A stretch of DNA of 15,160 nt from contig JACDAV010000177.1 in the NCBI GenBank assembly GCA_013695255.1, positions 1-15,160 of the forward strand, read 5' to 3'. The DNA is from Chloroflexota bacterium. GTDB lineage: Bacteria; Chloroflexota; Limnocylindria; Limnocylindrales; CSP1-4. A model generated the notes under the pieces. It was not told where the DNA came from, made no database searches, and was given only the letters and a program-made list of their open reading frames with translations. The position numbers and the translations under genes are program-made. Shown piece by piece: positions 1 to 7,445 of the stretch (position 1 is its first letter; each line of letters starts with the position of its first letter).

Positions 1-1286
1 CGACCGGTGTTGCCCTCATAGCCCACCACGTCGCCGGTCTTGACCGTGGCGCCCGGTTCGATGCCGTCCGGCGCGATCGGTTGCATGTGGGCGTACCACG
101 TCTGGAGCTTTGCCGAGTGAAGGATCACGACGACCCACGCGGGGTCCGGGCCATCGGCCCAGTTCCAGCCGGCGTACGCGATCGTGCCGTCACCGGCGGC
201 CTTGATCTCGTCACCGCAACTGGTGGCGATGTCCGTGCCGTTGTGGAAGTTCTCGCAGCCGTGCGCCGGGGCGTACCCGGGATACGAGCTGCAGCCGTAC
301 TCGCCGGTGATCCGGCCGATGAGCGGCCACTCGAGGGTGCCGTTGTACTCGGAGGGGATGTTTCCGAGCCGCTTCTGGTCCTCGATCAGCTTGCTGATGC
401 GGCCGGCCAGCTGCGTCTGCGCGCGTGACGCCCTGGCGATCGCCTCCTCGATGTTGTCACGCGTCGCGGCGAGCTCCTCGAACGCCTTCTTCTGGATCGC
501 GAGCTCGCGGGCCGTGGCGGCCTCCAGCTCCGCCAGCCGAGCCTGCGCGTCCTCCAGCTGGCGAAGCTGCTTGTCGAGCTCCTTCTTCTGGACCGCGGTC
601 TCCTGGCGGAGCAGGTTCGTCTCCAGGCGCGTCGACTCGACCGTCGCATGCAGCGCCGCGAGCGTCTCGGCGTCCTTCGTGATCTGGTCGGCGAGAGCCT
701 GATCCTGCTGTCCGACATCGAGGTGGTAGCTGACGGCGGCGAGCACGTCCGAGAACGAGCCACCGGTCAGGAACGTCTCGAGCAGGCTGACCCGATCCGT
801 CTCGTACGCCGCGCGCAGGCGATCGGCGAGGAGGGCCTGCCGCTCGCGGAGCTCGTCCCGCTTGGCCGTCTCCCTGGCTTCGAGCGCGACCAGCTGCTCG
901 TCGAGACTGGCGACCTCGGCGACCAGGGCGGCGTACTTCGCCTTGACGTCGTCGATGGCGACCACCATCCCGTCGATGGAGTCGCGCACCGCGTTGAGGT
1001 CGGCGTTGATCTGGTCCAGCGCGCCGGCCGCCTCTGCGATCTCGACCCTCAGCTCGCCCTGCGCGGCGTTGAGTTCCTCGACCTGCTGCTTCTGCTCGGC
1101 GATCTGCTTCTCGAGCGCCGCCTGGCGTGCCTTCGCTTCCTCGAGCTCGTCGCCGGCGACGTGACCGGTGGGCACCGCGAACAGTCCGCCCAGGAGCGGG
1201 ACCATGAGGAGGCCGAGGAGAAGGCGGCGGCGGGGCGTCGAAGAACCGGATCGGGCGAGCGCCTGCCTGGTCGTTGCGGGACCCAT
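1..1286 (-). CDS. M23-family murein endopeptidase with N-terminal coiled coil, 3' truncated by window edge
   Basis: Likely a secreted peptidoglycan hydrolase (Zn metallo-endopeptidase) or an EnvC/NlpD-type hydrolase activator. The 428 visible residues start at ATG 1286. A basic N-terminus (RRR) and hydrophobic stretch (about residues 21-40) look like a signal peptide or anchor. Residues about 46-300 are a long Glu/Gln/Ala-rich coiled coil. From about residue 310 comes the LytM/M23 domain: HNGTD (H349, D353; the HxxxD zinc motif) and WYAHM (H400). The reading frame runs off the window just after GYEGNTG, before the expected (P)HLHFE motif that supplies the last zinc ligand, so catalytic competence cannot be judged here. 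I see no good ribosome binding site at the ATG, but no better in-frame start lies upstream. Its upstream neighbour is the A24 peptidase, 276 bp away on the same strand. Family assignment is firm; hydrolase versus activator is not. Confidence 0.93.
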   Translation of the reverse strand, partial: MGPATTRQALARSGSSTPRRRLLLGLLMVPLLGGLFAVPTGHVAGDELEEAKARQAALEKQIAEQKQQVEELNAAQGELRVEIAEAAGALDQINADLNAVRDSIDGMVVAIDDVKAKYAALVAEVASLDEQLVALEARETAKRDELRERQALLADRLRAAYETDRVSLLETFLTGGSFSDVLAAVSYHLDVGQQDQALADQITKDAETLAALHATVESTRLETNLLRQETAVQKKELDKQLRQLEDAQARLAELEAATARELAIQKKAFEELAATRDNIEEAIARASRAQTQLAGRISKLIEDQKRLGNIPSEYNGTLEWPLIGRITGEYGCSSYPGYAPAHGCENFHNGTDIATSCGDEIKAAGDGTIAYAGWNWADGPDPAWVVVILHSAKLQTWYAHMQPIAPDGIEPGATVKTGDVVGYEGNTG

Positions 1287-1562
1287 CAGTCCAGTGACGT
1301 CATCGTGCGAGCAGACTCCGTGGCTTCGCGTCGCTCCTGGGGCCGACGCGGTGACGGCTACGGCTACGCTCGCCGGCGAGCTCGCGGTCCGGTTGCGGGC
1401 ACTGCCCCCGGGACGAGACCGGCTCGGTCGCGAGCATACCAGCCGTCGTCCAGACACTACCCAGCCCGGGCGGGCGTCACATCCCAATGCGTACCTTCCG
1501 CGGACTGTGGCTCACCGCCGCGAGCAGCGAACGGTGCGGTTCCGCACCATCCTCGCGCGAAC
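1287..1562. other. 276-bp gap between the A24 peptidase and the M23 gene
   Basis: No coding sequence supported. On the minus strand a TATGCT hexamer (1438-1433) could be the -10 of the M23 gene, giving a leader of about 140 nt. I compared that leader by eye with the c-di-AMP (ydaO) riboswitch common before wall hydrolases in high-GC bacteria and could not find its conserved blocks. The 8-bp palindrome TGACGTCA lies at 1295-1302, nine bases before the M23 ATG. No U-tract terminator is visible after the A24 gene. Confidence 0.4.
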
Positions 1563-2210
1563 TCACCGCAGGAAACCCCACAGGGAGCCGAGGATCAGGA
1601 ATGGCCCGAACGGCACGTAGCTCCGCCGGCCGATGCGCCGGGCCACGAGAAGCACGGCCAGGACCGCCCCGGCGACGAGCAGCCCGACGACGACGCCGTT
1701 GACGGCCCGCCCCAGGCCCAGGACCAGTCCCACGCCGATCAGCAGCTTGACGTCACCGAGGCCGAAGGCCCCGGCACCGAACGGGATCGATGGCAGATAC
1801 AGCACCGCCGGGATGACGATCGCGGCGGCGATCGCCGGCAGGATGGCGCCACCGACCAGCGGGTTCAACCCACTGGCGGCGTACAGCAGCGCGACTGGGA
1901 TGACCGGCAACGTCAGGGCGTCCGGCAGCAGTCGCTGGTCAAGGTCCGTGGCCAGGCCACCGATCAGGACCGCTACCCAGAGTGAGAAGAGCCCGAGCGC
2001 GACCGGGTCGGTCCCGAACCGCTGGGGCACCAGACCGAGGCTCACCGCGCCCGTGGCGGCCGTGAGCCACGTTCGCCAGTCGACGGGGCGGCCCGGCGGG
2101 TGCTCCTCATCGTGCTCCGGCCAGTGGGTCGCCAGTCGATCGGCCGCGAGTCCGAGTACGAGTCCCGCGAACGCGAAGGCGATGGACAGCGGCGGCAGGG
2201 GCGACGGCAC
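1563..2210 (-). CDS. A24 (type IV) prepilin peptidase, short form lacking the methylase domain
   Basis: Membrane aspartyl protease of the GxGD type that cleaves leader peptides of type IV prepilins or pseudopilins. It has 215 residues and is mostly hydrophobic, with about six membrane segments. Both catalytic regions are visible: ATDLDQRLLPD (D89/D91 region, matching the family's first Asp plus PD) and GLGDVK (GxGD, D153). The C-terminal YVPFGPFLILG is also typical. The N-terminal part keeps only one helix and a short loop (residues 30-45). The cysteine-containing cytosolic N-methyltransferase domain of PilD-type enzymes is absent, as in archaeal-type or TadV-like short peptidases. The start is GTG 2210, with a -10-like TAGACT (2222-2217) six bases upstream and no ribosome binding site, suggesting a leaderless message. 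No pilin or assembly genes are adjacent, so its substrates lie elsewhere. Confidence 0.92.
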   Translation of the reverse strand: MPSPLPPLSIAFAFAGLVLGLAADRLATHWPEHDEEHPPGRPVDWRTWLTAATGAVSLGLVPQRFGTDPVALGLFSLWVAVLIGGLATDLDQRLLPDALTLPVIPVALLYAASGLNPLVGGAILPAIAAAIVIPAVLYLPSIPFGAGAFGLGDVKLLIGVGLVLGLGRAVNGVVVGLLVAGAVLAVLLVARRIGRRSYVPFGPFLILGSLWGFLR

Positions 2211-2216
2211 GCGCGG

Positions 2217-2222
2217 AGTCTA
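2217..2222 (-). promoter_or_regulatory. Putative -10 element of a leaderless transcript (A24 peptidase)
   Basis: TAGACT, then CCGCGC (6 nt), then the GTG start at 2210. This spacing would put transcription initiation on the start codon. No -35 is evident. Confidence 0.5.
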
Positions 2223-2347
2223 CGGGTACGGGTGGGCGCGGCGGGTGTGGCGCCGCGGGCGGGCCCGGCGGGCGGGTGCGACGAGGCGGGTGGGGTGACG
2301 GCAGGGCGAGCGGCCCGGGTTCCGCCAGATGACCACAGGGCGGTCGG

Positions 2348-2392
2348 TACGATCAGGGATTCAGTCGCCCGCCCTCGAGGAGAGCGTGCATG
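2348..2392 (+). promoter_or_regulatory. Possible plus-strand promoter and ribosome binding site antisense to the aminopeptidase gene
   Basis: TACGAT at 2348-2353 could be a -10. GAGGAG at 2377-2382 lies 7 nt before ATG 2390. The ORF it opens (2390-2782) has a composition unlike a folded protein and overlaps the 3' end of the aminopeptidase on the other strand, so I do not call a CDS. No -35 is recognisable. Confidence 0.25.
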
Positions 2393-2469
2393 GAACCGTG
2401 CGGCACAGTCGTGCGTGACAACCGAGCGCGCCGGTTTGGTCCCCCGGCTAACGCCCGCCTGCAGGTCGA

Positions 2470-2490
2470 GCGGCGGAACCCGACCGCCGC
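2470..2490 (-). terminator. Hairpin after leucyl aminopeptidase, no U-tract
   Basis: GCGGCGG (2470-2476) pairs perfectly with CCGCCGC (2484-2490) around a 7-nt loop, 60 bp past the aminopeptidase stop codon. No T-run follows on the minus strand. It could be a U-less terminator or simply a GC-rich palindrome. Confidence 0.3.
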
Positions 2491-2550
2491 GGCCTACCCC
2501 GGACGCCGCACGCGACTCTGCTCGAACGCCGCGGCCCCAGGGGCGCCCGG

Positions 2551-4056
2551 CTACTTCGCGCCGGCCAGCGCCAGCTCGACCAGCGTCGCGTGCGTCACGC
2601 CCGTCGCGCCCCGTGGCGCGAACGGCGTCGCCTTGCGGAAGTACGCCGAGCCGCCGATGTCGAGGTGGACCCACGGCACCGTCCGGAACTCGCGGAGGAA
2701 CAGGCCGCTCTTGACCAGCGAGCCCTCGGCCGTGCCGGAGTTCTGGAGGTCGCCGTACCAGCTCTCCATCTCGGACACGTAGTCGTCGACGAGCGGCACC
2801 TGCCAGTACCGCTCCCCCGCCCTGCCGGCGGCGTCCATCACCGCCTCGTACCAGGGCTGTGGCGTGCCGAACGCCCCGGTGACGAGGTGCCCGAACGCCC
2901 GCGACACTGCCCCCGTCAGCGTCGCCACGTCGACCAGGTGCGTCGCCCCCAGCCGCTCGGCGTAGGTCATCGCGTCGCCGAGGATGAGGCGGCCCTCCGC
3001 GTCCGTGTTGGTGATGTCGACCATCTTGCCGTTCAGCGCGCGAACCACGTCCCCGGGCCGCGTCGAATGCGGACCGGGCATGTTCTCGACTGCCGGCGCG
3101 ACGGCCAGCAGCGGCGTTCCCGGCGCGAGCCGCGCGACGGTGGCGATGGCCGCGATCACGGTGCAGGCACCGGTCTTGTCCATCTTCATCTCTTCCATCC
3201 GCTCGGACGGCTTGATCGAGATCCCGCCGGAGTCGAAGCAGACGCCCTTGCCGACGATCGCGAGGTGCCGATCGAGGCTGTCGTGCTCCCCTTTTCTGCC
3301 GGAGCGCATGACGATCATCCGTGGCGGGTTGTCGCTCCCACGGCCGACGGCCATGAACATGCCCATGCCCATCTCGGTCGCCTTGTCCGGTCCGACGATG
3401 TCGATCGACAGGCCATGCCGCTTGGCCAGCGTGGTCGCCTCGTCCGCCAGGACCTCCGGCGACACGTCGTTGGCGGCCCGGTTGGAGAGCGTTCGGGCGA
3501 CATTGGCACCCTCGCCGACGATGACGCCCCGCTCCGCTGCCCGGGTCACGGCCCCCTTGTCCGCGTCGGGCGCGACGAGGATCAGCTCGTCGATCTTGGG
3601 CGGGGCTGTCTCGACATTCCGCCGGTAGATCTCGTGTGGGTCGTAGGTGCCCTCCACGATGCCGCGGGCGACGAGCTCGGCAACTGCCTCCACTCCGCCC
3701 TCGAGCGCGTCGGCGAGCGGGCTCAGCCAGACGGCCAGGCTGGCGACCTGGCGACCGCCCAGCCGGCGCTCCGCCGATGCGGAGATCCGGACGACCGTCT
3801 CGCGCTCGAGCTGTGCCGCCTCGCCGCCGCCGACCATGAGCAGGCGGCCGGCGGGCAGCTCGCCGGACGCGGCGAGCGCCGTCGCGTAGCGCTTCGTCTG
3901 CAGCTCGCGAAACTCGCTGAGCGCGCGGAGCTCGCCGCCCGAGCGGCGATCGAGCTCCCCGAGCGGCCCCTCGAATGCCAGCTCGTCGAACACGGGGATG
4001 ACGAGGACGTCCGCCTGGACGGCCCACGGCTGATCGGTGACGACGCGCAACTGCAC
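2551..4056 (-). CDS. pepA: Leucyl aminopeptidase (M17 cytosol aminopeptidase)
   Basis: Cytoplasmic dinuclear-metal aminopeptidase that removes N-terminal residues from peptides, a housekeeping step of peptide turnover. The 501-residue length is normal for the family. The catalytic domain is complete: K270 and D275 in VGKGVCFDSGG, K282 in ISIKPS, D293 in MKMDKTG, and the M17 signature NTDAEGRL with D352, E354 and R356. Residues 1-160 form the variable macrodomain-like N-terminal part. I place the start at GTG 4056 because GAGGAG lies nine bases upstream and the protein then begins MQLRVV, as homologues do. The same frame stays open further upstream but that stretch overlaps the next gene and is not protein-like. 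It has its own likely promoter in the gap to the upstream membrane protein gene. The symbol pepA is by family; substrate preference is not tested. Confidence 0.95.
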   Translation of the reverse strand: MQLRVVTDQPWAVQADVLVIPVFDELAFEGPLGELDRRSGGELRALSEFRELQTKRYATALAASGELPAGRLLMVGGGEAAQLERETVVRISASAERRLGGRQVASLAVWLSPLADALEGGVEAVAELVARGIVEGTYDPHEIYRRNVETAPPKIDELILVAPDADKGAVTRAAERGVIVGEGANVARTLSNRAANDVSPEVLADEATTLAKRHGLSIDIVGPDKATEMGMGMFMAVGRGSDNPPRMIVMRSGRKGEHDSLDRHLAIVGKGVCFDSGGISIKPSERMEEMKMDKTGACTVIAAIATVARLAPGTPLLAVAPAVENMPGPHSTRPGDVVRALNGKMVDITNTDAEGRLILGDAMTYAERLGATHLVDVATLTGAVSRAFGHLVTGAFGTPQPWYEAVMDAAGRAGERYWQVPLVDDYVSEMESWYGDLQNSGTAEGSLVKSGLFLREFRTVPWVHLDIGGSAYFRKATPFAPRGATGVTHATLVELALAGAK

Positions 4057-4130
4057 GGTGAGCGGCTCCTCGTGGGAGGCCGGCGGCACGTGAAGGATGC
4101 AGCGCCGGACGGGGTGGGGACGTTCCGCCG

Positions 4131-4136
4131 AGTGTA
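4131..4136 (-). promoter_or_regulatory. Putative -10 of the aminopeptidase gene
   Basis: TACACT read on the minus strand, about 75 nt before the GTG at 4056, in the short gap after the upstream gene's stop. It implies a leader of about 65 nt containing the GAGGAG ribosome binding site, in contrast to the leaderless arrangement of several neighbours. Confidence 0.4.
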
Positions 4137-4160
4137 GCGGCCGAGACCGGACGCGTCGGC

Positions 4161-5219
4161 TCAGGGCGCCGCCGAGGCGGCCGGACGGGAGGAGGGCGGC
4201 ACCGAGGCGGCCGGAGGCGACGAGGGCGCCGCCGGGCCCGGGCCGGACTCGCTCGCGCGAAGCTCGGCAAGCGCGGCCGACAGCTCGCCGCGCGCCTGCT
4301 CGACGCCGATGATGGCCTGGTTCAGCCCGCCCTGCGCGATGTCCGCCATGATGATGACGAGGCCGTTCGTGTTGCCGGGCAGCTGTTCGCGGGCCTCCCG
4401 CTCGGCGCGGATCGCTCGCCGGACCTCCGCCGTCTTGAAGGCCGGCGACGCGGCCGACGCCTCGTACAGGTTCCTCAACGCCGTGTCGTAGTCGCGGTTC
4501 CGACGGAGCCACTCCTCGAGCGTCCCGACGTCGCTGGTGTTGGCCAGCTGCGCGCGCAGCCGGTCCGCATCGTCGAGCGCTGCCGCAGCGGCGTCGATTT
4601 CCTCGATGGCCGCCTGGAATGCACCCCCGCGACCGGCCTCGATGGCCGAGGCGATGAGCTCGTCATGCCGCGCCAGCAGGGCGGACAGGCGGGCACCGGA
4701 CAGGCCGCCGCTCGCCAGACGCGCCCACGCCCCGGGCAGCCCGTCCGTGGAGCGCAGGGCCGCGAGGAGCCGCGCGTGCCGTTCTCGATTCGCGGCCGAC
4801 AGGCGCATCTCCGCCCCAAGCCCGAACTCGTCCATCGCCTCGAGCCGGCCCCGGAGCCTCGCGCTCCGGTCCCGCACCTCGCCGACGAGCAGGCCGCCCT
4901 CCGAGACGGCCGTCTCGAGCGTCTCGAACTGGCGCGCGGCCAGGGCTGCCAGGGCGCCACGGCCCTGCACGCCGATGGCGTCGACCTGGCGGGAGATCGC
5001 GGCCAGCTCGTCCGTGGCAGCGGCCAGCGTGCGCCGCACCGCTCGGTCGGCCGCCCACGTCAGCTCCGGCCGCTCCGCGGTACCGGGCTGATGGTCGAGG
5101 CCGGAGACGACGCCGGCGGAACCGAGCGCGATCAGGACGGCGCCCAGAAACCACGCGACCGCGTGGGCGAGGCGCTCCAGTGTCGGGCGGATCCGTTCGA
5201 CGGTCGAGGAGGCGATCAC
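4161..5219 (-). CDS. Single-pass membrane protein with alpha-helical extracytoplasmic region, unknown function
   Basis: I do not recognise a family. The 352-residue product has a short cytoplasmic N-terminus (about 1-20), one hydrophobic helix (about 21-42, AVAWFLGAVLIALGSAGVV), then about 280 residues rich in Ala, Glu, Arg and Leu that look almost entirely alpha-helical or coiled coil. It contains no cysteine, so no disulfides or zinc sites. The last 28 residues are a Pro/Ala/Ser tail encoded partly by a 14-bp direct repeat (CCGAGGCGGCCGGA at 4172 and 4202). The likely topology is N-in with the helical region outside. The start is GTG 5219; an overlapping ATG at 5230 is out of frame and stops after four codons. 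CATGAT lies six bases upstream of the GTG, similar to leaderless starts nearby, and a strong hairpin abuts it. The helical architecture is loosely like bacterial signalling or secretion accessory proteins, but no function can be assigned. Confidence 0.8.
   Translation of the reverse strand: MIASSTVERIRPTLERLAHAVAWFLGAVLIALGSAGVVSGLDHQPGTAERPELTWAADRAVRRTLAAATDELAAISRQVDAIGVQGRGALAALAARQFETLETAVSEGGLLVGEVRDRSARLRGRLEAMDEFGLGAEMRLSAANRERHARLLAALRSTDGLPGAWARLASGGLSGARLSALLARHDELIASAIEAGRGGAFQAAIEEIDAAAAALDDADRLRAQLANTSDVGTLEEWLRRNRDYDTALRNLYEASAASPAFKTAEVRRAIRAEREAREQLPGNTNGLVIIMADIAQGGLNQAIIGVEQARGELSAALAELRASESGPGPAAPSSPPAASVPPSSRPAASAAP
4172..4215. repeat. 14-bp direct repeat in the 3' end of the membrane-protein gene
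   Basis: CCGAGGCGGCCGGA occurs at 4172-4185 and 4202-4215, a 30-bp period. It encodes the repeated Pro-Ala-Ala-Ser pieces of the protein tail, so copy number could vary by slippage without a frameshift. Confidence 0.6.
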
Positions 5220-5225
5220 CGCGCG

Positions 5226-5231
5226 ATCATG
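5226..5231 (-). promoter_or_regulatory. Degenerate -10 candidate of the membrane-protein gene
   Basis: CATGAT followed by CGCGCG (6 nt) and GTG 5219. It differs from TANNNT only at position 1 and keeps the spacing seen at five other genes here. Confidence 0.3.
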
Positions 5232-5234
5232 CCC

Positions 5235-5260
5235 CGACCGGCGCGTCTGCGCACCGGTCG
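5235..5260 (-). terminator. Hairpin between epimerase-like gene and membrane-protein gene
   Basis: CGACCGG (5235-5241) pairs with CCGGTCG (5254-5260). After one C/A mismatch the stem continues GCG/CGC with a TCTG loop. It starts about 38 nt past the epimerase stop and ends just before the CATGAT upstream of the next GTG, which suggests a terminator followed directly by a promoter. There is no U-tract. Confidence 0.45.
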
Positions 5261-5297
5261 CGGACGGGCGCTCCTCGCAGCGGGCGTCAGGGCGGCG

Positions 5298-6272
5298 TCA
5301 GGATGACGTCGACGCCGCCGTGCGTCGCGCGGCGGTGGGTTCCTGGTCACGGAGCCTCCGCCGGAGGTGCCCGAGGTTGCCGATCATCGGCCGCGGCTCG
5401 AACCCGAACGCGCGCTCCACCCCATCGAGCGGACCGATGTTGTCGAACGCCAGCTGGCGAAGCTGGTCCGTCGCGACCGGGAACGGGATGCGCACCGCCT
5501 CCGACGCGCCAGCCACGAGCCGGATCAGCGGCACGGGCACGGGCACGATCGCCCGGCGGGCGCCCATCCCCCGGAGCACCTCCTCGACGATCTCGCGATA
5601 GGTCCAGTACGCCGGCCCGCCGAGCTCGTACGCCTGCCCGACCGTCGACGGGTCGGCCGCCACGCGCGCCGCGATGCGGGCCAGGTCGCCGATCCACATC
5701 GGCTGGTAGCGGCTCCGTGCCCCGGCGGGGATCGGCACGACCCCGGGTGACAGGCGGACGAGGTCGGCCAGGATGTTGAAGAACCCATCGCGCTCGCCCC
5801 ACAGCAGCGACGGCTTGAGGATCGTCCAGTCGAGGCCGCTGTCCGCCACGATCGCCTCTGCCTTCGCCTTGGACGAGGCGTAGTGGAGGCTCGGGTCCTC
5901 CCGGACGCCCAGCGCGCCCTGGTGGATGAAGCGGCGCACCCCCGAGTCGCGGGCGGCCACGACGACGTTCCGGGTGCCCTCGGTGTTGACGAGGCGCAGA
6001 TCCGCGCCGCCATTGAGGTCCCTTGGGATGGCGACGAGATGGATGACGGCGTCCACCCCCGCGACCGCCGCGCGGACCGTGTCCAGCCTCGTCACGTCGC
6101 CGTTCCGGATCTCGACCGCGGCCCGTGGACCGGGCTCGAGGCGGCCGAGGATCCGCCCACCGGCGGCCGCGCTCCGCGCCAGCGCGACGATCCGGTGCCC
6201 CTCGCCGATGAGCGCGGGCAGAAAATGGCTGCCGACGAAGCCGCTGGCGCCGGTGACGAGGATGGTGGACAT
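5298..6272 (-). CDS. NAD(P)-binding epimerase/NDUFA9-like (atypical SDR) protein
   Basis: A 324-residue extended or atypical short-chain dehydrogenase with a Rossmann fold. The glycine motif TGASGFVG sits at residues 7-14, the acidic turn NGDV at 57-60, HLVAIPRD near 78-85 is the NAD-contact strand, and YASSK (Y131, K135) matches the YxxxK motif. The C-terminal half (YQPMWIGDLARI, YELGGP, then a hydrophobic segment) resembles the NDUFA9/YbjT-type branch often annotated as complex I NDUFA9-subunit family or NAD-dependent epimerase. The substrate cannot be read from sequence. The start is ATG 6272, with GAGAGG about eight bases upstream. The frame continues open upstream but that part overlaps the divergent adenosine deaminase and is not protein-like. 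A hairpin follows the stop. Confidence 0.88.
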   Translation of the reverse strand: MSTILVTGASGFVGSHFLPALIGEGHRIVALARSAAAGGRILGRLEPGPRAAVEIRNGDVTRLDTVRAAVAGVDAVIHLVAIPRDLNGGADLRLVNTEGTRNVVVAARDSGVRRFIHQGALGVREDPSLHYASSKAKAEAIVADSGLDWTILKPSLLWGERDGFFNILADLVRLSPGVVPIPAGARSRYQPMWIGDLARIAARVAADPSTVGQAYELGGPAYWTYREIVEEVLRGMGARRAIVPVPVPLIRLVAGASEAVRIPFPVATDQLRQLAFDNIGPLDGVERAFGFEPRPMIGNLGHLRRRLRDQEPTAARRTAASTSS

Positions 6273-6365
6273 GGATCGTGCCTCTCGTGATGGCCGCGGC
6301 TGTTCGCGCCCGACGCCTGCGGTTCGGGCGGCGCCGCCGGGCGGATGCCGCCGACCGTCCACGCG

Positions 6366-6371
6366 TAGCAT
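6366..6371 (+). promoter_or_regulatory. Putative -10 element of a leaderless transcript (adenosine deaminase)
   Basis: TAGCAT, then CCACCG (6 nt), then GTG 6378. No Shine-Dalgarno sequence precedes the start. It lies in the 105-bp divergent gap with the epimerase-like gene. Confidence 0.55.
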
Positions 6372-6377
6372 CCACCG

Positions 6378-7445
6378 GTGATCGATTCCCCGTCCGGGCC
6401 GGTGCTGCGACGCCTGGTCGAGGCGATGCCCAAGGCGGAGCTCCATCTCCACCTCGACGGCTCGCTGCGGATCGACACGGCGCTCGAGCTCGCCCGCACG
6501 CGGCGCGTCGACGCGCCGCGAGACTGGGCCGGCATGTACGCCGCGCTGGTGGCCCCCGAACGCTGCGCGGACCAGGCCGAGCTGCTTCGCGCTTTCGAAC
6601 TGCCGATCGCGCTGATGCAGGACGCCGAGGCGCTCGAGCGGATCACGGCCGAGCTGGTCGCTGCCAAGGCAGCCGACAACGTCCGCTACCTCGAGATCCG
6701 CTGGGGACCGCGGCTGCACATCGCCCGGGGCCTGCCCATCGCCGAGGGGATCGCCGCCGTCTGTCGCGGGGCGCGCGAGGCGGCCGAGCGGACGGGGATC
6801 ACCGTCCGGCTGATCTGCACGGCGCTCCGGTCACACGAGCCGGCGGACAACCTCGCCCTGGCCGAAACGGCCGCGCGCTTCGCGACCGAGGGACTGACGG
6901 GCTTCGACCTGGCGGGCCCCGAGGCGGCGTTCCCCGACCCGCTGCTCCACCGGGGCGCGTTCGAGGCCGCACGCGCCGGCGGCCTCCGGATCACGCTGCA
7001 CGCTGGCGAGTGGGGCGGCGCGGCACAGGTTCGCGGAGCCCTGGCGCTGGACCCGGAGCGGATCGCGCACGGTCCGGGGACGGTGGACGACGCGGCCCTC
7101 GGCCAGGAGCTGCGGGCGCGGGGCGTGCCGCTCGACCTCTGTCCCACCTCGAACGTGCAGGCGGGGATCGTCGCCTCCGTCGCCGAGCACCCGCTGGCAC
7201 GGCTCCATCGGGCCGGCGTGCCGGTCACGCTCTCGACGGACGACCTGACCGTGTCGGACGTCACCCTCTCCCAGGAGTTCGCGCGGGCGGTCGAGCGGAT
7301 CGGTCTGACGCTGCCGGAGCTGTGGGCCATCGACCGCCGGGCGCTCGACGTGGCCTTCGCCGACGAGGCCTCGCTCCAGCCGCTGCGCGAAGCGTTCGAC
7401 GCGTGGGCGAGCGGCATCCCGGAGCTGGCGGCGACGCCGACCTAG
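6378..7445 (+). CDS. add: Adenosine deaminase family (purine nucleoside deaminase)
   Basis: Zn-dependent deamination of adenosine/deoxyadenosine to inosine for purine salvage in the cytoplasm. The 355-residue length is standard. All metal and catalytic motifs are present: HLHLDGS (H23, H25), GFDLAG (175-180), HAGE (H208, E211), H231 in IAHG, CPTSN (255-259) and STDD (D288, D289). The close relatives adenine deaminase and aminofutalosine deaminase share these motifs, so the exact substrate is not certain. The start is GTG 6378, placing HLHLDG near residue 22 with a short N-terminal helix; an internal ATG at residue 17 would trim that helix. TAGCAT six bases upstream suggests leaderless translation. 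The stop codon TAG overlaps the stop of the convergent P-loop gene. Confidence 0.93.
   Translation: MIDSPSGPVLRRLVEAMPKAELHLHLDGSLRIDTALELARTRRVDAPRDWAGMYAALVAPERCADQAELLRAFELPIALMQDAEALERITAELVAAKAADNVRYLEIRWGPRLHIARGLPIAEGIAAVCRGAREAAERTGITVRLICTALRSHEPADNLALAETAARFATEGLTGFDLAGPEAAFPDPLLHRGAFEAARAGGLRITLHAGEWGGAAQVRGALALDPERIAHGPGTVDDAALGQELRARGVPLDLCPTSNVQAGIVASVAEHPLARLHRAGVPVTLSTDDLTVSDVTLSQEFARAVERIGLTLPELWAIDRRALDVAFADEASLQPLREAFDAWASGIPELAATPT

Larger units (their letters stand above)
2211..2550. other. 340-bp region between aminopeptidase and A24 peptidase
   Basis: No convincing gene. It holds a 7-bp hairpin (2470-2490) downstream of the aminopeptidase stop, the -10 of the A24 gene at its left end, and a plus-strand TACGAT plus Shine-Dalgarno plus ATG series (2348-2392). 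That series would open an ORF antisense to the aminopeptidase 3' end. The stretch at about 2230-2310 is GGCGGG-rich low-complexity sequence. Confidence 0.4.

Noticed and set aside
1287..1440. c-di-AMP (ydaO) or cobalamin riboswitch before the M23 hydrolase
   Set aside because: The long leader and the target gene fit the ydaO class, and a GCCACGG string recalls cobalamin elements. The conserved sequence blocks of neither could be found by eye. A covariance-model search would settle it.
648..1985. 445-codon open frame on the plus strand
   Set aside because: It lies antisense to the M23 and A24 genes, whose motifs are clear. Its translation is charged low-complexity sequence typical of a high-GC shadow frame.
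2400..2500. tRNA-like or small structured RNA
   Set aside because: A GGTCGAG...CGACC pairing hinted at a T-arm, but no acceptor stem, D-arm or anticodon arm could be assembled.
2042..4270. 742-codon minus-strand open frame
   Set aside because: Arg/Pro/Gly-rich translation without motifs, overlapping the genuine aminopeptidase in another frame of the same strand.
6273..6719. Upstream extension of the epimerase-like protein
   Set aside because: It overlaps the adenosine deaminase gene on the other strand. The Rossmann motif begins properly at ATG 6272 with a ribosome binding site.
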